From CAWHNT01 sp963830775 (GTDB lineage: Bacteria; Pseudomonadota; Alphaproteobacteria; Geminicoccales; Geminicoccaceae): a stretch of DNA of 64,000 nt. A program made the position numbers and the translations under genes. Below are positions 29,906-38,926 of the stretch, one piece after another (position 1 is the first letter of the stretch; the number at the start of each line of letters is the position of its first letter). The DNA lies in contig CAWHNT010000037.1 of assembly GCA_963830775.1 (NCBI GenBank), positions 186,001-250,000 of the forward strand, given 5' to 3'. The notes below the pieces were generated by a model. That model had not been told where the DNA came from and did no database searches. It saw only the letters and a list, made by a program, of their open reading frames with translations.

Positions 29906-30791
29906 CTACATGGGCGCGTGCAGGGCCAGGAGCCAAGCCAGTGTGACGAGCCCGCACCCGAGCACGGCGTAGAGCCGCTGTGATCGAGGGCCTTGCGGCA
30001 TCCGGACGGGCCCGGCGAGTGCCAGCCCGATCAGCCAGCCAGCCGCAAAACCGGCAACGTGAGCCGTGACGTCGGTGCGCTCGCCGCTGGTGCCGAGCAG
30101 GACCAGGAGCATGGTCCCGCCGGCGAGCGGGGCCCAGCGGCGCACCCCGCCGCGCCAGGTCAGGACCCGCGCCTGCCAAGCGTGCGCGGCCAGAATGCCC
30201 AGGGCGCCGAAGAGCGCCGTCGAGGCGCCGATCGCGCTGTGGCCGGCGGGGTGCAGCAGGGCGTCGATGAAGTTGCCGAGCGTGCCGGCGACAATGATCG
30301 CGAGCCAGCCCAGGCCCCAGCCCAGAAGCTGGGCCACCAGCAGCCCAAAGAGGGTGCCGAAGAGGAGGTTGCCCAGCAGGTGATCGAAGTCGGCATGCAG
30401 AGCCAGTGCCGTCACCGTGCGCCACCACTCGCCCTGCAGGATGCGGCCGGCCGCGGCAGCCCCGATCTCGAGCCAGTCCACGCCGAAAGCGTGCCGGCGG
30501 CTGGCAACGAAGAAGAAGAGGAGCACGGCGCAGTAGGCGAGTGCCGCATCGAAGCCGGACGGATAGCGGCCGGGCAGGGAGCGAGGGCCGCGGTCGGGGC
30601 GCGTTCTCGCGCTCGTAGGAGGTGAGCTCCAGCCGTGCCCGCTCCGCGGCCTCGGCCCCGGCGACGAGCAGCTTTACGGCACCTCCGTCGGCCACCAGCC
30701 GGCAGCCGATGCCGACGGCCGCCAGGACAAGCGCATGCCGGTCGGCCTCGGCAACAGTGCCGAACCGGCCGACCTCGATCGCGTCAGCCAC
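29906..30791 (-). CDS. Rhomboid intramembrane serine protease with N-terminal soluble domain, one frameshift
   Basis: The C-terminal part is a rhomboid: HADFDHLLGNLLFG on helix 2, the catalytic Ser in IGASTALFGALG (GxSx) and the His in DVTAHVAGFAAG. The N-terminal 70 residues form a soluble domain (EVGRFGTVAEADRHALVLAA, CRLVADGGAVKLLVAG) similar to the DUF2007-type signal-transducing module found before some rhomboids. One extra nucleotide between 30550 and 30600 separates the two. GTG 30791 is preferred as it has AGGA 7 nt upstream; ATG 30839 is possible. Confidence 0.75.
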
Positions 30792-30897
30792 GTCCACGTC
30801 CTGCCTGCGTGCGCCCGACCAGCGGGAACGCAGCACCATAGTTGGTGAGCGCCGCCGCACCGGCCAGCATGCGCCCACCGAAAGCCCCGGCACTGGC

Positions 30898-31372
30898 TCA
30901 GCTCAGGTCCGGCGTCTCCGGCAGGAGGGCGATCACGAGGCCGGCGAAGCCGAGGGCAAACAGGGCGCAGTGGATGGCGTGGCCCGTCTCCCACTGGTCC
31001 CGGTAGCTGGTCCAGTCGGCGGGAAGCGCCTCCGGCGTCCAGCCGGCGAGGGCGGCATTCACAGGCGCCACCAGCAGGAACCAGACGGTCAGGCCCGCAC
31101 TAAGGCATAGCGCCGAGGCGAGGGTCCAGCCGAAGGCAGCGCGGCGCCGGCGGACCTGGAGCACCACGACCCAGGTCAGCAGGATAGCCCCGACCTCGAT
31201 CCAGGCGCCGAGCGGCGGGCCGAAGGCGACGTAGAGGTTCTGCTGCACGGTCAGCCAAGCCGATCCCGGAGAGGCGCAGCTTTCCCGGGATCTCCATCAC
31301 ATGGCAGAAGGTCAGTCCGAGTGTCAGCGCCGTCAGGAGCAGGCTCACGAAACGAGCCAGCTTCAGGATCAT
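30898..31372 (-). CDS. DUF1772-like four-helix membrane protein, one frameshift
   Basis: Four hydrophobic helices: LARFVSLLLTALTLGLTFCH, WIEVGAILLTWVVVLQV, ASALCLSAGLTVWFLLV and CALFALGFAGLVIALL. NAALAGWTPEALPADWTSYRDQWE, before the last helix, is typical of DUF1772 proteins (some are anthrone oxygenases). One extra base near 31265 joins the first helix, from ATG 31372, to the rest. Function unknown. Confidence 0.65.
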
Positions 31373-31391
31373 CGACTCCAGCCCCGAACCT

Positions 31392-32365
31392 CTACTTCTC
31401 GGCGGCGATCGCGTCGAGCAGTTCCGGGCCGTACTTTTCCGAGAAGCTCTTGCGCAGGGGCTCCTCGACCACCTGCCGGAAGCCGGTGGTGTCGATCTCC
31501 TCGATCACCTCCATGCCCTCCTCCTTCACCCCGGCGATGATTTCGGCGACCTGCTTGGCGTTGAGATCGCGCTGGTAGGTGGCGACCTCGCGCGCGGTGT
31601 CGACGAGGACCTTCTGATACTCCGCCGGCAGGCTGTCGTATTTCGGCTTGTTCATGACCAGGAGCAGGGGCGAGTAGGCATGGTGGGTGAGGGTCAGGTA
31701 CTTCTGGACCTCGTGGAACTTGGCGGACCACAGCACCGGCAGCGGGTGCTCCTGCGCATCGACGGCACCGGTCTCGAGGGCGCTGTAGAGCTCGGCATAG
31801 GCCATCGGCACCGGGTTGGCGCCCAGGAGCTCGAACGTCTGGATATGGTAGGGGTTGGGAGTGGTGCGGATCTTCAGGCCCTTGATGTCCTCGTGCGTGC
31901 GGACCGGGTGCCGGTTGTTGGTCACCTCGCGCCAGCCGTTCTCGAGGAAGGCCAGCCCCTTGATGCCGTGCGGCTCGAGCCTGTCGAGGATGCCCTGGCC
32001 GACTTTCCCGTCGAGCACACGGTAGGCGTGCTCCGAGTCCTGGAAAAGGAACGGCAGCTCGAGGGCGGCCGTCTCGCCGACCAGGCCGTTGAACGTGGTC
32101 GAGCCGGACTGGATGATCTCGATGCTTCCGCCGCGCATCAGGTTCAGCGCCTGCTGGGCGGGGCCGAGGCCGCTGTTCGCAAAGACGGATGACCGCGACA
32201 TTGCCGTCGGTGCGTTCCTTGACCAGCTCGGCGAACCGTCTTCGCCGCCATGTCCTGGGTGGACCCGACCGCCACCTCATGGGCGAGCTTGAGCCTGTAC
32301 TCGGCCGCGAAGGCCGTGCTGGCCAGCATGGCCATGGACCCGATCACCAGTCCTAGAAGCTTCAT
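31392..32365 (-). CDS. Second DctP-type TRAP substrate-binding protein, two frameshifts
   Basis: The signal peptide MKLLGLVIGSMAMLASTAFA is followed by EYRLKLAHEVAVGSTQ. Then come SGSTTFNGLVGETAALELPF, KGLKIRTTPNPYHIQTFELL and the carboxylate-binding region YSALETGAVDAQEHPLPVL. Two single extra bases, near 32240 and 32190, split the N-terminus. The ATG at 32365 has GGAGGAGCTGGACAG upstream. It is the last gene of the hexuronate operon and has no permease of its own nearby; it could feed the DctQM pair upstream with a second sugar acid. Confidence 0.82.
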
Positions 32366-32431
32366 CTGTCCAGCTCCTCCATGAGGCTGCCGCTCCATTG
32401 GCAGGCAGCTCCTGACCCGAGTCTCGATCGC

Positions 32432-33490
32432 CTAGAGAACGGCCGGCATCGCGAGACCGAACCGTGCGGCCAAGGCGCCCAGCTGCTGCACGGTGTGGTC
32501 GGCCAGAGGCACGCCGCGCTCGCGGGCTGCGGCGATGCTCCGGTCGGCCTGCTCGCCCGGCATGCGCACCGGCACACCCTCGTGCAGCGGGGCGTTGGCC
32601 TGGCAGCGCTCGGTCAGATAGTCCATCTGCGTGAGGAAGGCTTCGCGGCCGGCGAAGGCTTCCGGGTCGAGGACCTGCAGGAAGACGTTCCCGCCCCAGC
32701 GCTTCTCGGTGTCCTTGCGGCCGAGGCCGGACAGGCCCTGGGTGAGCGCCTCGACCATCAGGGCGAGGCCGAAGCCCTTGTGGCCGTACTCGAGCCCGCC
32801 CATCAGCAGCAGGCTGCCGCGCGGCTCGGTCTGCTCCAGGACGCGCGGGTCCCGCGTCTGCTTCCCCTCGGCGTCGAGCAGCCAGGGGTGCTCGAACTCC
32901 TCGCCGGTCGCGGCCTTCTGGCGCGTCATCGAGACCGTGGTGATCGAGGCGCAGATGTCGACCAGGACCGGCGTGCGGGTGCCGGGATAGCCGATGGCGA
33001 ACGGGTTGGGGGTGAGCAGCGGCTCGCGCCCGCCATAGGGGGCGACCCAGTTGAAGGCGGGGTCGGAGGTGGCGAGGATGGCGACGTAGCCGCGGTCCGT
33101 GGCCTGCTTCACGAGCGTCGCCAGGCAGGCGATGTGGTGGCTGCGGCGTATCGCCAGCGTGACCACCCCGTGCGTTGCGATCCGCTCGAAGGCGAAGTCC
33201 AGCGCACGGCTCACCAGCCAGAGGCCCGGCAGGTAGTTGCCGTCCCAGACCACGACGGCACCGTTGTCCCGCACGCATTCCGGCTCGCCATTCGGCGTCA
33301 TCAGTCCCTGCTCGAGCTGATCGACATAGAGCGGGGACAGCGCCACGCCGTGCGTGCGGCGGCCCAGCATGTCGGTCAGCACCAGCAGGCGGGCTACAGT
33401 TTGGGCCTTCTCCTGCTCCATCCCGGCCGCGGCCAGCAGATCGCTGGCGAAGCGGGTCAGCGGCTCGACGGGGTAACGGTTCTCGGTCAT
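32432..33490 (-). CDS. Malate/L-lactate (Ldh-2) family dehydrogenase
   Basis: The 352-residue NAD(P)-dependent oxidoreductase of the Ldh_2/YlbC family is unrelated to classical LDH. It has DMLGRRTHGVALSPLYVDQL at the substrate end and the catalytic His region IRRSHHIACLATLVKQA. Also seen are PNPFAIGYPG and GGLEYGHKGFGLALMVEALT. Family members reduce or oxidise 2-keto/2-hydroxy acids such as ureidoglycolate, sulfolactate or 2,3-diketogulonate. In this operon a role on a sugar-acid intermediate is likely. The start at ATG 33490 follows the uxuA stop by 46 bp. Confidence 0.85.
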   Translation of the reverse strand: MTENRYPVEPLTRFASDLLAAAGMEQEKAQTVARLLVLTDMLGRRTHGVALSPLYVDQLEQGLMTPNGEPECVRDNGAVVVWDGNYLPGLWLVSRALDFAFERIATHGVVTLAIRRSHHIACLATLVKQATDRGYVAILATSDPAFNWVAPYGGREPLLTPNPFAIGYPGTRTPVLVDICASITTVSMTRQKAATGEEFEHPWLLDAEGKQTRDPRVLEQTEPRGSLLLMGGLEYGHKGFGLALMVEALTQGLSGLGRKDTEKRWGGNVFLQVLDPEAFAGREAFLTQMDYLTERCQANAPLHEGVPVRMPGEQADRSIAAARERGVPLADHTVQQLGALAARFGLAMPAVL

Positions 33491-33536
33491 CCGACTTGGC
33501 CCTTCCCGGATGGGCTCGGCTGCGACCCGGAGCCCC

Positions 33537-34736
33537 TCAAACCGGGAGGCCACGGAAGCTGGCCACGGCGGTCATCACGCCGCGGATCTCGGCCAGACCG
33601 CGCAGACGGCCGATGGCGGAGTAGCCCGGAAAGGCAGGCTTGCCGATGTCGTCGAGCAGCTCGTGGCCGTGGTCCGGGCGGAACGGGATGCGCCAGCGTG
33701 GGTCGCCTGCATCGCGGCGGGCGCTGCTGCTGCTCCAGGAGGGCGGTGACCACCTGGACCATGTCGACATCGCCGCCGAGGTGGTCGGCTTCCATGAAGG
33801 AGCCGTCGGGCTCCTTGGCGACGTTGCGCAGGTGGGCGAAGTGGACCCGGGGCGCGAACCGCTTCGCCAGTGCCGGGACGTCGTTGGTCTGGCCCGCACC
33901 CAGCGAGCCCGTGCAGAAGGTGATGCCGTTGGCATCCGAATCGTGGACGCCCAGGATGAAGGCGAGGTCGTCCTCGTTGCTGACGATCCGCGGCAGGCCG
34001 AAGGTCGGGCGGGGCGGGTCGTCGGGGTGGATGGCCATGCGGATGCCGACCTCCTCGGCCGTGGGGATCACGGCGCGGAGGAAGCGGGCGAGGTTCTCGC
34101 GCAAGCCCTCGCGGGTCATGCCGGCGTAGCGCTCGAGCATCCGGCGCAGGCCCGGGATGTCGTAGCGGTCGAAGGCGCCGGGCAGGCCGGCCATGATGTT
34201 GCCCAGCAGCTTCCGGCGGTCGCTCTCGCGAGGATGCGTCGAACCAAGTGCGGGCGCGCGCGACGACCTCGGGCGGGTGGTCGGCCTCCGCACCCGGGCG
34301 TTCCAGCATGAAGCAGTCGAAGGCCGCGAACTCGTGCGCGTTGAAGCGGAGCGCCCGGCCGCCGCCGGGGATGGGATGAGCGAGCTCGGTGCGGGTCCAG
34401 TCGAGGACCGGCATGAAGTTGTAGCAGATGGTGGTGACCCCGCAGGCGGCGAGGTTGCGCATGGACTGGCGATAGTTCTCGAAGAGGGGCTCGAGGTCGC
34501 CCTCGCCGATCTTGATCGGCTCGGCTATGGGCAGGCTCTCGACCACGCTCCAGCGCAGGCCGAACGACGGCTCGGCCGCGATCAGGTCCTTGCGCTTCTC
34601 GATCTCGTCCTCGGACCAGACGACGCCGTAGGGGATGTGGTGCAGGGCGGTGACGATGCCGGTGGCACCCGGCCTGCCGCGCATCGGCCAGGGTGACGAC
34701 ATCGTCGGGGCCGAACCAGCGCCAGGTCTGCTCCAT
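33537..34736 (-). CDS. uxuA: D-mannonate dehydratase UxuA, three frameshifts
   Basis: UxuA converts D-mannonate to 2-keto-3-deoxygluconate. The assembled frames read MEQTWRWFGPDDVVTLADAR at the start and CYNFMPVLDWTRTEL in the middle. MAIHPDDPPRPTFGLPRIVS is the metal-binding core, with VHFAHLRNVAKEPDGSFMEA following, and IPFRPDHGHELLDD lies near the end. Three single extra bases (near 34680, 34250 and 33720) break it, all of the same kind as in neighbouring genes. It is flanked by the RspB-like and Ldh-2 genes and matches UxuB at the start of the operon. Confidence 0.88.
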
Positions 34737-34752
34737 GGAGCCCTCCTCCCGA

Positions 34753-35772
34753 TCAGGCGTCGAAGGCGAGCTGGACCTTCACGGTCCGCTCGGGGTGCTG
34801 CTCCACAAGGTCGAAGGCCGCACGGGCCTCCTTGGCCGCGAAGGTCTGGGTGATCATGGCGGCGGGCTTCAGGCGGCCGCTCTCCAGCCATTGCACCACC
34901 TCCGGCAGGAGGTGCCGGTTGAGCCTGGAGCCGACCAGCGTGAGCTCCTTCTTCACGATCTCCTGCTGGCTGATGTTGCAGGGGCCGGGCGAGAAGCCGA
35001 GCAGGCCGATGCGGCCGGCCGGGCTGGCGACCCGGCAGGCCTCCTCGAGCAGGGCCGGGACCCCTGCGCCGTCGATCACCACCGAGGGGCCCAGGCCGTC
35101 CATCTCGTCCTTGACCGCGTCTGGAACCGGGGTGCGCTTGGGGTTGATCACGGCGTCAGCACCGAAGGTGCGGGCACGCTCCAGCCGGGCCTCGTCGATG
35201 TCGCTGATCAGGCAGCGGGCACCCTTGAGCTTCGCCACCTGCAGCACGGTGAGCCCGACCGTGCCGGCACCGTAGATCAGGACCGTGTCCTCGGGCCCGC
35301 AGCCGGTGCGGGAGAGGACGTTGGCCGCGATCGAGAAGGGCTCGGCCAGGGCCGCGATCTCGACCGGGAGATCGGCCCTGACCTTGACCACGTTGCGTGC
35401 CGGCACTGGCACCAGGTCACGGAAGCCGCCGTCGCGATGGACCCCGAACACCTCGAGGTTGGCGCAGACGTTCGGCCGGCCGACCCGGCAGGCGTAGCAG
35501 GTCCCGCACGAGACCACCGGGTCGACGACGACCCGGTCGCCCGGGGCGAGGTCCGACACGCCCGGGCCCACGGCTTCGATCTCGCCCGCGAACTCGTGCC
35601 CGATGATGCGCGGGTAGCGGGCGAAGGGGTTGGAGCCGTGCAGGATGTGGACGTCCGAGCCGCAGATGCCGGCACGATGGACGCGCACCAGCACCTCGCC
35701 GGGGCCGGCTGCGGTGCCGGCGTGCTCCACCACCGCCAGCGCGTTCGGCTTCTCGACCTGGATCGCGATCAT
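34753..35772 (-). CDS. Zinc-dependent medium-chain dehydrogenase, RspB-like
   Basis: The 339-residue enzyme has the catalytic zinc ligands Cys in GICGSDVHI and His-Glu in IGHEFAGEIE, and structural-zinc cysteines in CGTCYACRVGRPNVC. The cofactor fold is YGAGTVGLTVLQVAKLKGA. Its relationship is to RspB, the dehydrogenase paired with the mannonate dehydratase RspA. Oxidation of a hexuronate-pathway polyol or aldonate is likely; the exact substrate is not clear. The ATG at 35772 overlaps the dctM stop by 4 bp. Confidence 0.85.
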   Translation of the reverse strand: MIAIQVEKPNALAVVEHAGTAAGPGEVLVRVHRAGICGSDVHILHGSNPFARYPRIIGHEFAGEIEAVGPGVSDLAPGDRVVVDPVVSCGTCYACRVGRPNVCANLEVFGVHRDGGFRDLVPVPARNVVKVRADLPVEIAALAEPFSIAANVLSRTGCGPEDTVLIYGAGTVGLTVLQVAKLKGARCLISDIDEARLERARTFGADAVINPKRTPVPDAVKDEMDGLGPSVVIDGAGVPALLEEACRVASPAGRIGLLGFSPGPCNISQQEIVKKELTLVGSRLNRHLLPEVVQWLESGRLKPAAMITQTFAAKEARAAFDLVEQHPERTVKVQLAFDA

Positions 35773-37178
35773 CGTGCCAGCCCCATGGTGTGCGGCAGCC
35801 ATAAGGTGAGGGCCGGGATGTAGGTGATGGCGATCAGCGCCAGGAGGAGCGGCACGAGCCAGGGCAGGATCGCCATGGTGGTCCGCTCGACCGAGAGGTT
35901 GGCGACCCGCGCCAGCACGAACAGCACCATGCCCAAGGGCGGGTGGAGGAGCCCGATCATCAGGTTGAGGGTGATGATCAGCCCGAAATGGATCGGGTCG
36001 ATGCCGAGCTTGAGCACGATCGGCAGCAGGATCGGGACCAGGATGGTGATCGCGGCGATGGTGTCGATGAAGCAGCCGACGAACAGGATCAGCAGGTTCG
36101 CCAGCAGCAGGAACACCCACTTGTTCTGGGTCAGGCCGAGGATGAAGTCGGAGAGGAGCTGGGCCGCCTGGCTGACGGTGAGCAGCCAGGCGAAGATCGA
36201 GGCCGCGGTGACGATGAAGAGGACCGAGGCCGTGGTCTCGATGGTGTCGAAGGTGGCTTTCGCCAGCGCCTTCAGGGTCATCGAGCGGTAGCGCACGAGG
36301 CCCAGGAACAAGGACCAGATCACGGCGGCCACGGCAGCCTCGGTCGGCGTGAAGAGCCCCATGGTCATGCCGCCGATCAGGATCACAGGCGCCATCAGCG
36401 CCATCACGGCCGAGAAGTCGAAGTACCAGTCGAGGACCAGGAGGAGGACCAGCGCAATGCCGATCGAGAGGTTCGGCGACAGGCCGGCCCGCATCATCAG
36501 CCAGACGGCGACCGGGAAGGCCATGCACCATCGAGGACCTCGACCGTGGCCTCGCCGAGCTGGGCCCAGGAGAAGGGCGTGTCGCTGCCCCAGCCGTTCT
36601 TGTAGGCGAAGAAGGCCACCGTCACCATCATCAGCAGCGTCATGAAGACGCCCGGGATGACGCCGCCCAGGAAGAGCGCGCCGATCGAGACGTTGGCCAT
36701 CATCCCGTAGATCACGAACGGCAGCGAGGGCGGGATGATCGGCCCCAGCGTGGCCGAAGCCGCGGTGACGCCGACCGCGAACTCGGTCGAGTAGCCATGG
36801 TCCTTCATGGCCTTGATCTCGATCGTGCCGAGCCCGGCGGCGTCCGCGAGGGCCGTGCCGGACATGCCGGAGAAGATGACCGAGCCCAGGATGTTCACCT
36901 GGCCGAGGCCACCCTTCATCCAGCCGACCAGGGCCACGGCGAAACTTGTAGATGCGGCCGGTGACCCCGGCGATGTTCATGAGGTTGCCGGCGAGGATGA
37001 AGAACGGCACCGCCAGCAGCGGGAAGCTCTCCACGCCGGCGATCATCCGCTGCGCCAGGACGACATCCGGGGCGATGCCCGTGATCAGGATGTAGAGCAG
37101 CGAGGAGACCGCCATGGCGATGGCCACCGGCAGGCCCAGGATCATGAAGAGCAGGAAGGAGCCGAGCAGGATCAGCAT
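35769..37178 (-). CDS. dctM: TRAP transporter large permease DctM, two frameshifts
   Basis: The twelve-helix transport subunit starts MLILLGSFLLFMILGLPVAI. It has SGTALADAAGLGTIEIKAMK and GPIIPPSLPFVIYGMMAN (the conserved IIPPS), and FVGCFIDTIAAITILVPILL in the second half. A shift near 36930 (extra base) and one near 36530 (one base lost or two gained) interrupt it. It overlaps dctQ at its 5' end and the dehydrogenase at its 3' end, so all are translated together. Confidence 0.87.
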   Translation of the reverse strand: MLILLGSFLLFMILGLPVAIAMAVSSLLYILITGIAPDVVLAQRMIAGVESFPLLAVPFFILAGNLMNIAGVTGRIYKFRRGPGRLDEGWPRPGEHPGLGHLLRHVRHGPRGRRRARHDRDQGHEGPWLLDRVRGRRHRGFGHAGADHPALAAVRDLRDDGQRLDRRALPGRRHPGRLHDAADDGDGGLLRLQERLGQRHALLLGPARRGHGRGPRWCMAFPVAVWLMMRAGLSPNLSIGIALVLLLVLDWYFDFSAVMALMAPVILIGGMTMGLFTPTEAAVAAVIWSLFLGLVRYRSMTLKALAKATFDTIETTASVLFIVTAASIFAWLLTVSQAAQLLSDFILGLTQNKWVFLLLANLLILFVGCFIDTIAAITILVPILLPIVLKLGIDPIHFGLIITLNLMIGLLHPPLGMVLFVLARVANLSVERTTMAILPWLVPLLLALIAITYIPALTLWLPHTMGLAR

Positions 37179-37765
37179 GGCACGGGCCTCAGATCGCAGC
37201 GGCGTCGAAGTGCGTCGGGCCGCTCCAGGATGGAGTAGCCCTGGCGCCAGTTCTGGACCGAGACCTGGATCGAGCGCAGGAACATGAGGACGAAGCCGGC
37301 AAAGACGGCACCGTAGACCAGGTTCTTGGGCAGGTTGATCGTGGTCATGGTCTCGCCCTCGATCAGGGTCATGAAGCGCCAGACGAGCCAGGCCGCGTAG
37401 GCGAAGAACAGGGTGCGGACGATGTCGACGGCGGTCGCCAGCATCCGTGCCACGCCGGCCGGCAGATAGCGGAACAGGAAGTCGACGTGGATATGCCGGC
37501 CCAGGCGGACGCACATCGCGGCACCGAGGAAGACGATGACCACGAGGCAGTTGGTCGCGATCTCCTCGGTCCAGGCGAAGGAGTTGTTGAGCACATAGCG
37601 GGTGAAGAACTGGAGGAAGACCGCGAGGCACATCAGCCAGAACAGCGTGAACGTCACCCAGTCCTCGACTCCGTAGATGCCGAGGTCAGCCTCGGGGGCC
37701 TGCTCCTCGAAGGTATGGGCGAGCTCTTCGCCGGTAATCTGGGTATGGACTTCGCCGGTGCTCAT
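37172..37765 (-). CDS. dctQ: TRAP transporter small permease DctQ
   Basis: Four membrane helices, with the family features RYVLNNSFAWTEEIATNCLV and HIHVDFLFRYLPAG. An N-terminal cytoplasmic extension of about 35 acidic residues precedes helix 1. As read, the C-terminus is RPDALRRRCDLRPVPC; removing one base near 37212 would give RPDAFDAAAI and a stop 8 bp before dctM, so the last residues are uncertain. It sits between dctP and dctM and completes the three-part transporter. Confidence 0.85.
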   Translation of the reverse strand: MSTGEVHTQITGEELAHTFEEQAPEADLGIYGVEDWVTFTLFWLMCLAVFLQFFTRYVLNNSFAWTEEIATNCLVVIVFLGAAMCVRLGRHIHVDFLFRYLPAGVARMLATAVDIVRTLFFAYAAWLVWRFMTLIEGETMTTINLPKNLVYGAVFAGFVLMFLRSIQVSVQNWRQGYSILERPDALRRRCDLRPVPC

Positions 37766-37807
37766 CGTTCCCCCTGCAGCTTCTTCTGACGTTTTGAGAG
37801 ATGCCGG

Positions 37808-37844
37808 CCGAGGGCCGGGCCGGCTGAACCGGCCCGGCCCTCGG
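37808..37844 (-). terminator. Perfect 16-bp hairpin between dctP and dctQ
   Basis: CCGAGGGCCGGGCCGG and its exact complement enclose a 5-nt loop, starting 6 bp after the dctP stop and 43 bp before the dctQ ATG. There is no U tract. Such hairpins after a binding-protein gene protect the upstream message from 3' decay and partly terminate, so the binding protein is made in excess over the permeases. Confidence 0.75.
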
Positions 37845-37849
37845 GAGTT

Positions 37850-38830
37850 TTACGAGCCCGACTTGATCGCCTCGATCCGGTCCCAGTCCTCCTTGCGATA
37901 GCCGAACTGATCGAAGGACACGTTCTTCTGCACGGCGTCGATGAACTCCTGCTTGTTCACCTCGACGACGTCCAGCCCCTTGTCCTTGAAGAACTGGATC
38001 AGCTCGACCTCGCGCTGCTGGATCTTCTTGGTGGCACGCTCGGCCGCCTCCTGCGCCACCTCGGTGAAGATCTTGCGGTCGTCCTCCGAGAGCTGGTTCC
38101 ACAGGCTCTTGGAGATGATCGTGTTCAGGTGGTCGACGATGTGCCCGGTGAGCACGATGTGCTTCTGCACCTCGTAGAACTTCTTGGCCTCGATCGTGGT
38201 GAGCGGGTTCTCCTGGGCCTCGACCGTGCCGTTCTGGAGGGCCAGGTAGACTTCGGCGAAGGCGATCGGCGCCGTGTTGGCGCCGCAGGCGCGCGGCATG
38301 GCCAGATAGGCCGGCACGTCGGGCACGCGCATCTTCAGGCCCTTCATGTCGGCACAGCTCGTGATCGGCTTGTTCGAGGAGGTGTGCCGGGTGCCGTAAT
38401 AGGTCACGGCCACGATGTGATGGCCGGTCTTGTCCTCGTAGCCCTTCGTCAGCTCCTTGAAGACGTCGCTCTTGGTGTAGGCCAGAAGGTGATCCGCATC
38501 GCGGAAGGTGTAGGGATAGTAGGTGACGCCGATCGGCTGGAAGCTGCGCGCGGCGAAGCTCGAGCCGGAGATGATGATGTCGACGCTGCCCAGGGTGAGC
38601 CCCTGGTTGATGTCGGTCTCCTTGCCGAGCTGCGAGGCCGGATAGACGTCGATCTGGTAGCGGTTGTCGGTGCGCTTGGCGATCTCCTGCGCCGCCCAGA
38701 GCGATTCGGTGTGGAACGGCTCGGCGGTCTCGTAGACATGCGCCCACTTCAGCTTGGTCTGGGCCTGGGCCACGCCGGCGGAGAGGGCGATTGCGAGGGC
38801 CACGAGAGCTGCGGAAAATCGTCTGGTCAC
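37850..38830 (-). CDS. dctP: DctP-type TRAP substrate-binding protein of the hexuronate operon
   Basis: The 326-residue precursor starts at GTG 38830 with AGGAGGAAACCCGAC upstream. The signal peptide (RRFSAALVALAIALSAGVAQA) is followed by KLKWAHVYETAEPFHTESLW, GLTLGSVDIIISGSS and MKGLKMRVPDVPAYL with the carboxylate-binding Arg. The ligand segment is YLALQNGTVEAQENPL. It belongs to the uronate/gluconate-binding type of DctP by its context with uxuA and uxuB; the ligand is inferred. Confidence 0.88.
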   Translation of the reverse strand: MTRRFSAALVALAIALSAGVAQAQTKLKWAHVYETAEPFHTESLWAAQEIAKRTDNRYQIDVYPASQLGKETDINQGLTLGSVDIIISGSSFAARSFQPIGVTYYPYTFRDADHLLAYTKSDVFKELTKGYEDKTGHHIVAVTYYGTRHTSSNKPITSCADMKGLKMRVPDVPAYLAMPRACGANTAPIAFAEVYLALQNGTVEAQENPLTTIEAKKFYEVQKHIVLTGHIVDHLNTIISKSLWNQLSEDDRKIFTEVAQEAAERATKKIQQREVELIQFFKDKGLDVVEVNKQEFIDAVQKNVSFDQFGYRKEDWDRIEAIKSGS

Positions 38831-38926
38831 GTCGGGTTTCCTCCTCTGGTCGTCTTTTCTGGCCGGCGCTCGCCCGGCATCCGAAGCGGAACTTGGCTCA
38901 TTCGCCCGCCGCAGCAAGTGGAGCTG

